Assembly (NCBI GenBank): GCA_001929475.1
Contig: LXFE01002660.1
Coordinates: 1 to 23,394 of the forward strand
Source of the DNA: Neolecta irregularis DAH-3
Lineage: Eukaryota > Ascomycota > Neolectomycetes > Neolectales > Neolectaceae
Direction: 5' to 3'
DNA length: 23,394 nucleotides
Positions within the stretch are counted from its first letter, which is position 1; each line of letters starts with the position of its first letter. Made by a program: the position numbers and the translations under genes. Shown here one piece after another: positions 1 to 8,281 of the stretch. Under the pieces are notes generated by a model. It saw nothing but the letters and a program-made list of their open reading frames with translations, did no database searches and was not told the origin of the DNA.

Positions 1-321
1 CCGCCTCATCTGTCCCGCGCGTCCCTCCTGCCTCGTCCACCAGCCTGCAGCTTGCCGCATCCCGTTTGCCTCGCCATCTTGGCCTCCAAAGCAGACTACA
101 ACCGCCCGCCCCTGCCCCCGAGCTGGACCCGCGACTCCTCCCCCTACGGCGCCTCCGCCCGCGAGTCCAGTTCCATCAAGGTCCGCAGCCTCAACACCGT
201 CCAGGACCACGCCACCCTGCGCTACAGCAACCGCCACGACCCGCTCCCCCAGACCAGAGGATATAGAAAAGACTGGTCCAGCCGAGTTCAGACCAGTTTT
301 TTCTTAAATGAAATATGCTGA
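1..321 (+). CDS. Partial GC-rich reading frame, product unknown
   Basis: Frame 1 is open from the window edge to a TGA at 319-321, so the start lies outside the window. The first ~255 bases are strongly C-rich. Codons from about position 85 to 255 nearly all end in C or G, as a true coding frame of a GC-rich genome would, while neighbouring genes use many A/T-ending codons. The peptide is rich in Pro, Ser and Arg (for example NRPPLPPSW and RSLNTVQDH) and matches no family I recognise. After about position 257 the composition drops to the AT-rich background, so the last ~20 codons may be read-through into non-coding sequence. It could be the 3' end of a real gene, a transferred fragment, a repeat end, or an assembly junction. 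Confidence 0.3.
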   Translation, partial: PPHLSRASLLPRPPACSLPHPVCLAILASKADYNRPPLPPSWTRDSSPYGASARESSSIKVRSLNTVQDHATLRYSNRHDPLPQTRGYRKDWSSRVQTSFFLNEIC

Positions 322-463
322 CAAATTTCTATAAAAATAACGTGATTTGCCGACTCATCGAACACAACGAGATATTCATATTGGCCAAACTTCCGCGATG
401 CAGTTATATTTAGATGAAAATAGTGGCTACAGACGCACACTTGCCAGATCTGTATTGTTTTCT

Positions 464-561
464 CGCGTTTCTAAGCCGTATATGAGAAACTGAAGTTGGA
501 ATAGTTGTTTCGCCGAACGCGACATTATTATGGAATATGGAATATTACGTCAAAACGTCAT
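464..561 (+). promoter_or_regulatory. Candidate cell-cycle and CRE-like sites upstream of CENP-A
   Basis: The 412-bp gap between the left-edge frame and the CENP-A start (322-733) holds no gene that I can see. It contains two ACGCG cores, in opposite orientation, at 464-468 (read on the minus strand) and 517-521, the core of MCB elements bound by MBF in fungi. It also has two tandem ACGTCA half-sites at 547-552 and 555-560; the first lies in the full CRE-like octamer TTACGTCA (545-552). MBF sites are known upstream of G1/S genes, which would suit a centromeric histone. Binding is inferred from motif matches only; five-base cores occur often by chance. Confidence 0.35.
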
Positions 562-733
562 ATTTGGGTCAAAATAGTGGCTGGCGAACGCACCCAAGTC
601 TATTATTTGTGTAGCCATTTGTTTTGAATTTTGACTTTCACCCTCCTCACCCCCCCTCTCGGTCGGAACAAGTTGTTTATTAAACCCGTGTTGTCTCTCA
701 CATCCAACCTTCTTAATAACCTAATTCTTGCAA

Positions 734-1289
734 ATGGCTAAAACAATTGCTGGTGTTAGAAAGACAGCTACAATGAGTGCAATCTCTCAGAAGAGGAAAA
801 GTCTCGGATCTTCGAATCCTGGTCGTCGCAAATCTGGTCCGTCTGCAAGAAGGACATCCAATGTGCAACGTATCTATTTCTTACAATTGTCGATGTCTCA
901 ACTGCCTAGCTGGTGACCCAGTCCCTCGTGGGAAAACACGTAGATATCGACCCGGTACGGTTGCTCTGAAGGAAATTCGACGATATCAAAAAAGCACAGA
1001 TTTACTTATTCGGAAACTCCCCTTTTCTCGTTTAGTGATGCCCTTTTACTTTCTCAAAGTTGACTGAAAGGTCCGAGAAATTTCTTATGATTTTGTTCAA
1101 GGATTTACTGATACCGTGGGAGGTTTAAGGTGGCAGTCAATGGCACTACAGGCTTTACAGGAGGCTTCAGAAGCCTATCTTGTTCATCTATTTGAAGATA
1201 CCAATCTTTGCGCTATTCACGCCAAGCGAGTGACGATAATGCAGAAAGATATGCAATTAGCTCGGCGAATTAGAGGTCTTGGTGCTTAG
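734..1289 (+). CDS. CSE4: Centromeric histone H3 variant CENP-A (Cse4/Cnp1)
   Basis: Replaces H3 in centromeric nucleosomes and marks the site of kinetochore assembly. Three exons, 734-869, 910-1034 and 1071-1289, with introns of 40 and 36 nt (GT-AG), encode 159 aa. The start is the ATG at 734; a TTG two codons upstream is not needed. The ~54-residue N-terminal tail is rich in Lys, Arg and Ser and differs from canonical H3. The histone fold begins at [19 protein letters not shown] and continues through the helix segments [15 protein letters not shown] and [20 protein letters not shown] to the C-terminal QLARRIRG. Three features identify CENP-A rather than H3: loop 1 is longer than in H3 ([12 protein letters not shown] against KTDLRFQS), a Trp replaces the H3 Phe in that loop, and the tail is divergent. 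The gene converges with MAU2 across 138 bp. Confidence 0.96.
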
Positions 1290-1427
1290 TATCCTCGCTC
1301 ACCGTGACCGAATCAATGTGTATGAGTGATACGTTGGGTTGGCGCTTTTGTACGTAATTGTGACTTTCTGGTTAATGCCCGAATGCTATCAATTTATGCT
1401 TCCATAACGCCAATAGTTGCAACAAAA

Positions 1428-3473
1428 TCACCTGTTCATATCTTCAAGCAATTCTCCACCTCTCAATAATTCGTCTACCTTTGCTTGATAATTTTCAGTA
1501 TTCAAGTGTTGAATGGCAGCCTTTTCAAGATTATTTTTTCGTTTATACATTTCTGATATTAGTTTAACATTAATATGCACTATACCCGCTGTCACACCAC
1601 CTCCAATAACAGCCCAGACATCATCATTGGCCTTTGTCGCTTCCGTATAGAGCATTTTCCCCATAGAATCAATCTTGTCAGTTGGAATGGTCTGTACAAA
1701 GCGAGCGGTTAGAAGGCCCAGGCTTATCACACGCATCTGTGATAAAGAATGCTCAACGCTGAAGGAGAAAACAGCCCCAATGGCATTCTTAGCAGAATTC
1801 GGCTCCTGTATCATTGAACCTTTGATGAGAGAATATGCGGCCCGTATTTGAAGATAAGATGAGGAGAGACAGGGTTCTTTAAGTTCTTGGAGAAATTGTT
1901 CAGCTCGTTTAGGATCTTGATCGGGGTGACGAAGAATCATACACATATTCAAGGCGGCTATAAGTCCCATGGGAGAGGTGAGATGTATCTGATTATAGAT
2001 TCGCATAGCTTGATGAATCTTCCCATGGATGTGGTTATAAATGCCATAGAGCAACTGGAGAATTTCAGTGTACCTCCTATCTTCCGAAAGATCTTGATGA
2101 GAGGAAAGACGGGTTATCCTTTCAAGAATATGGCGATTAGATATCAGATAATGTAGTGATGCTATACCTGGCTGCTCTCTGACCACTCAGACTTGGAGAG
2201 TAGAATTAGGGCGTGATATAAAAGCATATATCCTTGCACTTTAATGAGATGAGTCCTGGATTCCAGATCAAAATATTTGCGTTGGCCTTCACGCAAGATA
2301 ACTTAATCAGTACATGACTATAAGAGGTCTCCTACGAAGATCTATCCGATTGATAGCTTCCCTCGAATACCATAACGTGCTGTTTTGAGTATAGTCTGTA
2401 AAGGTGCAAAGACTACAGACAAAATAGGCCAAACCGTATAATTCGTCGGAAGACATCCAAGAAAAAAGAAGCGGCGATGATTCTCTTGCTGAAAGGTTAA
2501 TCTGTCTTTAGCAGAGAGGTAAGCATAGACATACTGTAACTGATATGTTCTTCCAGCTGGAATCAAAATTTCTGGTATCTTTCAAAATCGTTTGCAGCTT
2601 TATCATCGAATACTTCGATTCTTTACCCCGCCCCGTCATAGCAAGGCACAATATTTCCAGTAACGCAATACAAGCGCTAAGAGAGGGATTTAGGTCAAAC
2701 ATTTGAGCTGACGCGAATTCGTGGGACTTCTTGATTGCCTGAGCTGCTTTCTCGTACTTGAAGATATCTGATTTGAGATGATGAAAAGCTTCCAGGACAT
2801 AAGTGAAAACAGTTACCTCGGAGTCATTCTGTTTCTCCGCTACAATTCTTATCTGTTTGAGCAAAGGAAGTACCGCTGTCGTATCGTGACACAATGTATG
2901 CAAGTGAAGCTTCTGAAATAGGAACGTATACATCCAAAGAGAGTTTCCAGCTCTGACAATTAGAAAGTTCAAGTAATTCACCCTACTCTTGTGAATCAGA
3001 GAAGCATTTGTTCAAACGGGTAATTGCAGATTTCGGCAACGAGAAAGAGAGGACCTGGATCAGAAGATGTTCAATGGCCCAATGAAGATCGGATAAATGG
3101 GGAAATTTCTGTGCAACGAGTAACTGAGAATCAAAAAATTTAATACCCCTAGGGCTAGACTACCCCTTTGCCTAAAACTTGTTCAGCTTCTCGCAAATTT
3201 CGCGTTTCAGACAGAAAGATTTCTCCGAGTCGCAGACGGGTTTTCAGCTGAACAATTGGGTGTAATTTCTGGATCTCTTTGGTCACCACTGGATAATAAT
3301 AAATCAAACACCCTCAACAGGACCATTAAGCATCTGATAGATGCAGCAATCATTTGATCGTACTCTTCCTGGAGCAGAGTTGACCATGTTGAGCACAGTT
3401 GTAAATCATGTGCTGTTGACAGGTACAACTCAGCTAGATGCCAAAGCAAAAGGTGCGCATTCTCAGATGGCAT
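1428..3473 (-). CDS. MAU2: Cohesin loading factor MAU2/SCC4 (TPR superhelix)
   Basis: Partner of SCC2/NIPBL in loading cohesin onto chromatin. Seven exons fit: 3312-3473, 3164-3274, 2982-3123, 2535-2950, 2336-2501, 2184-2286 and 1428-2118, about 596 codons, a usual size for the family. N-terminal landmarks follow the fungal family: HLLLWHLAELYLSTAH, SIRCLMVLLR, then LKTRLRLGEIFLSETRNLREAEQ and FPHLSDLHWAIEHLL. The rest is TPR-like helices, including SWMSSDELYGLAYFVCSL and a long last exon containing KAAIQHLNTENYQAK. Exon 1 joins exon 2 by a 37-nt intron and exon 2 joins exon 3 by a 40-nt intron, both in phase. Two junctions are less clean. Exon 3 to 4 needs a 31-nt intron (2951-2981) and leaves an in-frame TAG at 2983-2985; a 66-nt alternative avoids the TAG but drops a conserved-looking helix. 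Exon 6 to 7 uses a weak donor at 2183. Confidence 0.85.
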
Positions 3474-3844
3474 GAAAGAACGGAAATCTGAGACAAGTTA
3501 TGGGCAAGATTGTGGGACACGGATTCAAGGATATTGAAGTTCCCGAGGTCACCTGAGCCATCACTAGCCTTAAGCCCAATGAAAATAATTCGCAGAACTA
3601 CAACAGCACTACTGGTGGTTTGTGCAATATAGATATAGATATATATGCTCTTGCAACTACAATATACTAGCTGGTTCGTGATGGACCCAGGTTCGGCAAT
3701 ATAGATCTCGAATGAGCGGTGAACCCTAAGTGAGGCACCGGTATCCCACACATCCCGAGCTACCAACACTTACATAGATTGGATAATTTTCTAATATGAC
3801 GGTTGCCTTTGATAAGTAACTATATAGATTATTATGCAATTAAA

Positions 3845-3869
3845 GCCTGGTCTGAATAGCAGACCGGGC
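3845..3869 (+). other. Stem-loop, 10-bp stem with 5-nt loop
   Basis: GCCTGGTCTG at 3845-3854 pairs with CAGACCGGGC at 3860-3869 around the loop AATAG. One pair is T-G, which is allowed as a wobble pair in RNA. It lies in non-coding DNA between MAU2 and the tRNA gene. There is no T-run directly after it and no RNA family I recognise, so function is unknown. Confidence 0.5.
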
Positions 3870-4068
3870 AGTATTTACATAACAATCTCACATTCCTTCC
3901 TCTTTCTGCCACTATTGGTTTTATCTTCGCCGGAATTACCTACATGGCCCAAAAACACTCCGGTCTGGACATTGGTTGCTTCTTGCAAACGCCATCTAAC
4001 CTGGTTGGTAGTGGTTGTGCGCGCTCATTGAGGGCACTGCAGGTTTGTTTCAGCACTGCTAAGTGAGC

Positions 4069-4073
4069 AAAAA
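4069..4073 (-). terminator. RNA polymerase III terminator of the tRNA gene
   Basis: Five A on the plus strand give TTTTT on the minus strand, starting two bases after the tRNA discriminator base. A run of at least four T is the usual pol III stop. Confidence 0.75.
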
Positions 4074-4074
4074 T

Positions 4075-4178
4075 TGCTCCATCGGAGGCTCGAACTCCGG
4101 ACCTCGACGTTTCAAGGGTATGTACGGATGTGTCCGTCCATATAAGCATCGCGCATTAACCAACTATGCTAATGGAGC
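4075..4178 (-). tRNA. tRNA-Ile (anticodon UAU) with a 30-nt intron
   Basis: Decodes the AUA isoleucine codon. The acceptor stem pairs GCTCCAT with ATGGAGC, and the discriminator is A. The D stem is GCAT/ATGC, the anticodon stem CGATG/CGTCG (one T-G pair), and the T stem CGGAG/CTCCG with loop TTCGAGC. The anticodon loop is CTTATAA with anticodon TAT at 4142-4144. The 30-nt intron at 4111-4140 sits between positions 37 and 38, the standard eukaryotic place, and contains the hairpin ACGGA-CACA-TCCGT. The mature RNA is 74 nt before CCA addition. Internal A box (TAGCATAGTTGG) and B box (around GTTCGAGCC) are present, and a T5 terminator follows. The IleRS gene is in the same window at 13846-17351. 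Confidence 0.95.
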
Positions 4179-4630
4179 TGAGTTTAGTAGAACCAATAAA
4201 CATAGGTTATATATTACGTGTCGACTCTTTAGTGTGAAACCTGCCTTACGAAATTTAATTGACAAAAGATTCCGCTAATGGTCACCATTACAGTAACTCT
4301 GGTGGGAAAGTAAACTGAACCAACAAATAAATTCCATAAAACCTTGACATGACCTAGCTGCACAATCACGGATGTGAACACAAAAGAAATGGCAATGTAC
4401 ACCACGTGAAAATGAGAGCATCGACACCATACAGACAGACCGAATGAACCTAGACACAGAACCCGAGAAAATTTTCCCAAAATTTACACAAAAAGCCAAA
4501 AGAAATGCCACCATGCAAATTAAGAAGGAACAAAAATATCCAAGAAATGCTTAAACGGGCTATAGAAGGTTCTTCTGCACTTGACCCCGGCACGTGAACA
4601 AGAAAGGTACAGAAACAGAGATGAATATAC
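4179..4630. other. Intergenic region, no gene seen
   Basis: Overlapping short frames on both strands show no domain, no consistent codon pattern and no plausible exon joins. Two CACGTG palindromes lie near 4402 and 4591, matching the core bound by Cbf1-type bHLH proteins; this is a motif match only. Confidence 0.5.
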
Positions 4631-5507
4631 TCAAGCGATATTGAGGATCTGCTTCAACTGGACTTGCAACTGGATGGTTTCAATATTGGATGTTGGAATT
4701 GGAACATGCTTAATGACAGGAGGCCTAAAGGCAGCGAGAGTATCGTACAGGTATTTGGCAGAGGCGGTGGGAGGCTTCGTCAAGGTTCGTTCTCTATGGC
4801 GGTGGGGCTGCTCGCACAAAATAGCGAGGAGAGCCTTCGAGCGGGATTCCAGCTCGAGAGACTTGTTAGTGAGAAGATTCTCCTCTCTTGGGATAGAACG
4901 AGGATGTCTTTTGCGAGTAGGGGTTTCGTCGACGAGATCCATCGAGAAAGTGAGATCCGCAGATTCTGCGTGTGATAAGCATGGATAATCAGAGTGAGCC
5001 ATACCGGAACTTGAACTATGAGAAGACCTCTCTGACAAGGTTCGAGAGGGTGGTCTGGCAATGAAGAACCGCGGATGTGAGGATTTGAACGTGTCAAAGG
5101 CAGCAGGTTGGCGAATGCGCAGACCCAGAGGAGACTCTCTTAAATTGGACAACGAGGCGGGAATTTGAATATCCGGTTTGTCATGCAGACATGACTTTTG
5201 CGGGACAGACCTCGAAAAGTTTGGCGGAGGTAGGGTGCAGGGAGCGGGTGACGACTGGAACACAGCACCAGCATACTTCTATCGCGATGAGATCAAACAC
5301 ACGAATGAGACGAACCTTCTTTTGCACTGCTACGGGAGTGGAAAAAACATCCGGATCCCTTTTTTTTCTTCGCTGATGGTGAGGGCTGTGAATGAATATG
5401 GCCGGATTTGGACTTGATTTTGTACGCAAGTGTCCCGGAGAAGGCGACTGGCCCTGGGTTTCAGCAGAACGAGGACGCTTTGTGAGAGAGGATGGGTGTT
5501 TCTTCAT
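4631..5507 (-). CDS. Unrecognised basic Ser/Pro-rich protein, 276 aa
   Basis: Two exons, 5301-5507 and 4631-5254, join in phase across a 46-nt GT-AG intron (5255-5300). The ATG at 5507 is chosen because it lies ~190 bp downstream of a TATA-like element; the frame stays open further upstream, but that part looks like leader sequence. The product is basic and probably largely disordered. Residues ~1-110 hold many Ser-Pro and Thr-Pro pairs (SPSPGH, SSPNP, HSPHH, FSTPV), a basic cluster HQRRKKRD that could act as a nuclear signal, and a run of Ser near residue 143. ETPTRKR resembles a CDK consensus (TPxK/R). The C-terminal part (KALLAILCEQ, SAKYLYDTLAAF) could form helices. I recognise no family; a phosphoregulated nuclear protein is a guess. 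Confidence 0.6.
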
Positions 5508-5563
5508 GGGGGCAAGGGGTTTGGACACCAGGACAGGATAAAGGTAATGGGAGATAAGATGGC

Positions 5564-5585
5564 GGTGAGGTGGAGGTGAGGTGGA
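5564..5585. repeat. Two tandem copies of an 11-bp unit
   Basis: GGTGAGGTGGA occurs twice back to back at 5564-5574 and 5575-5585, in the leader of the minus-strand gene at 4631-5507. It is a short purine-rich repeat with no evident function. Confidence 0.7.
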
Positions 5586-5695
5586 GGTTTTGTACAGAAG
5601 CCAGCCTGCAGCAGGATGGCCAATTTCGGCCGCATCGCCCCGCGCCACTTCTTGCCAAGGAAGTCGCCTGGCATTCTTGTTATAATCCAACACGC

Positions 5696-5706
5696 ATATA
5701 TAAATA
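5696..5706 (-). promoter_or_regulatory. TATA-like element for the 4631-5507 gene
   Basis: On the minus strand the sequence reads TATTTATATAT, about 190 bp upstream of the ATG at 5507. The remaining gap up to the RBX1 start (5707-5963) shows no gene and should hold a divergent promoter for the two genes. Confidence 0.4.
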
Positions 5707-5963
5707 GTTCCACACACAGTTGAAAATGGCAGCCATGCGGGTCAGCGCCTCTGGCTATGTTTCATAGAGAGGGAACGGTATTCAGCCGCGCAGGGCTATT
5801 TGTCTTTTTATTTGCCATAGTGGCATCTTGATAAATATCACGGCGAATCAAGAATTACGGATCACTCAAAGCTTGGTGCATAGCGAAGTCGAAAAGAGCT
5901 GTTGCCGCGTATTGTCAGTTCATCCCCTAACCTCAAATCTACCCGACCACATATTCTTGCCAC

Positions 5964-6388
<425 letters not shown>

Positions 6389-6479
6389 GCCTTTGTCTCC
6401 CAAGGTTGATATTGTATCTTCTTTTGTTCAGGAGTTCGTTTCGCAATTCGAGATGATACAAATTGTGTCCTAAATTAAC

Positions 6480-7552
6480 TCATATTGTGAATCGACTCCA
6501 GAAACTTCCTAATACTCGAATATCGACACAAAGCAGTTCCATATCCCTTAAATTTTCTTCTGATAATTCTCCTTCAAGTTCTGCAAAATACACATAATGC
6601 CAATCCTTTTTGAGCGATGGTCGAATAATCACAGAAAGCACTCGAAACTGTGTCAGGATCAACAAACATTTACTGACGGCCATTTGTTTCATGGGATTAG
6701 GCGTAAATCGCAAAATCGTCTTACGAAGGAAATTCTTTTGCTGAGGAAGATTCATCAATGTAATAGCTTCTTCCGTTTCGTAATTGGGGGATTTTGAGAT
6801 CACAAAGAAGCGTGTTGTGTTGTCTTGAAATAAGCAAAGAATTGTGAAAAAATCCACCATCCGAGTCTTGAATACGCATTGCAAGTACTCGCAAATTGTA
6901 TATATCTGCACATATCATGCTTGATATTGAAGCTCCTTCTGGGTCGAGTTCGGCCGCTTGCGCAGCCTGACTCGTTGAATTTGTATTGATACGATTAACG
7001 CCCGGCAGATATTTGGACAACCATAATTCGCATTGACCAAATGCCTTCCCATTAGTGTAATATACCCATATGCTTGCCTGGGGATGGCTATAGAGTCTCT
7101 TGACTTTTCCAGTATCGGAAGTTCCAAGAAGGCAATGTGAAACCCGAAGATACGTTTCGTTCCAAATATACAATTCGTCCTGGTCTCGAAAAAGATCAAG
7201 GGTGATCGCTACAGACCCATTTGTCGAATTCTCCACCGGGGCTAGCCCAAACGTTGCATCTTTATGCTTGACGGAATCGAATATATCAGCGATTGTGTTC
7301 ACGGCAAGATGCTGAGCACTGCTCTGAAAACATTCAATAGCAGCCTAGAGTCAACAGGCTGCATTGCCATTGCTATACCTGATGGGTGTATGTGCCTCTC
7401 GGCCCAAGGTAAGCGACCGATACTTTCTGTTGCGGCGTATCTGAAGAAAAATGCAGGGAGTCCAAGGTATGTGAGGATGAAGCCCGAGATTTCAGGATAT
7501 CAAATGACTGCCGCTGAATGGTAGTAAGGGGGTTTCCTTCGGAAGACTTCAT
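6480..7552 (-). CDS. PHA2: Prephenate dehydratase PHA2 (phenylalanine biosynthesis)
   Basis: Converts prephenate to phenylpyruvate, water and CO2 in the penultimate step to phenylalanine. Three exons, 7379-7552, 6858-7344 and 6480-6823, with two 34-nt introns, encode 334 aa. The start is the ATG at 7552; a GTG further upstream in the same frame is not used. This leaves a ~43-residue leader before VAYLGPRGTYTHQ. Dehydratase signatures: GPRGTYTH at 50-57, APVENSTNGSV, and the catalytic TRF motif at 224-226 (NTTRFFVI). The C-terminal ~90 residues match an ACT regulatory domain by position and by the ending HYVYFAELEG. However, the usual GAL and ESRP phenylalanine-binding motifs read QMAV and IIRP here, so feedback control may differ. 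Divergent from the Mg2+ transporter gene. Confidence 0.95.
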
Positions 7553-8281
7553 TCTGAATAAGTGAAATGCAGAGCTTGAGTCCACAAACGTCTTGAGCTA
7601 GCTTGGTGCTTGGGTTTCTGACATGCGAGACGACAGCCTGCCTATGGGGATTAGCGTGCTCTTACAACAAATTTTCCTCTGAATGACAGCAGGTACTGAC
7701 CATGAGGTGTCTTCGTGGAATGATGTGGCCGCCGAGTGGATGTCTTCCATTCTAGGTCTAAATCATTCGTGCAACACGACCGGAAGAAGGGGATTGGCAG
7801 AGAACAGTGCCTATCAATGTGTGTACTCTATATATATGCAAACAAATGCAGTATACTCCAGAGTCATGCGACTATCTTTGAACTAAATAAGGATTCTGAG
7901 CTGGGCGGGCAATCCCGGCGGAGAATAAGTGCGGTCTTGTTTTCACCCCAGAATGTGGCACACAGGCGACTCAGAGTGAGAGCATGCATTTAGCCTGTAA
8001 GAAAATCACATCTGCATCAGGCCCAGTCATATTTGCAGGAGACAGGCAGAGTGATCTCTGTTTTGCATTTTGTATCATGAAACCCTAATCCTAAACCCTC
8101 CATCAAGGAGCCTAAAGAGCCGCGAATGTACACCATGCCTGTAATACATAGTCCGCTGTAAATAATATTCGTTCCTGCACAGCTTCTACAGACGCTGTAT
8201 CTGAGGCGAAAGCAAGTTTTTTATCCTTAAGCGGCCACCATACAATACACCTCCCCATACCAATGCCATACACTGTCCAAG
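7553..8281. other. Intergenic region between PHA2 and the Mg2+ transporter
   Basis: 729 bp between divergent starts. Two plus-strand frames (7683-7886 and 7736-7993) overlap each other and show no domain or codon bias, so I do not call them. A degenerate stretch of CCCTAA-like units near 8082-8098 is too short to be telomeric. The region should hold both promoters. Confidence 0.55.

Larger units (their letters stand above)
3474..4074. other. Intergenic region upstream of MAU2
   Basis: No convincing gene. Short frames on both strands have no recognisable domain. It holds an AT-rich dinucleotide-like stretch near 3628-3650, a 10-bp stem-loop at 3845-3869 (listed separately) and the pol III termination tract of the tRNA gene at the right end. 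It should include the MAU2 promoter. Confidence 0.6.

Noticed and set aside
808-820. TTCGAATCC, like a tRNA B box
   Set aside because: It lies in the CENP-A coding exon, and no acceptor or D arm can be drawn around it.
2119-2170. Stronger-looking donor CAG|GTATAG at 2167 for the MAU2 exon 6 to 7 intron
   Set aside because: With the acceptor at 2119 it shifts the frame into an early stop; the weaker donor at 2183 keeps frame and family spacing.
4664-4988. Plus-strand frames opposite the 4631-5507 gene
   Set aside because: Shadows of the minus-strand exon, which has a clean intron join and longer open frame.
7683-7993. Two overlapping plus-strand frames between PHA2 and the Mg2+ transporter
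   Set aside because: They overlap in different frames, show no codon bias or domain, and occupy a likely double promoter.
8082-8098. CCCTAA-like units resembling telomere repeat
   Set aside because: Only about three degenerate units; too short and irregular for an interstitial telomere tract.
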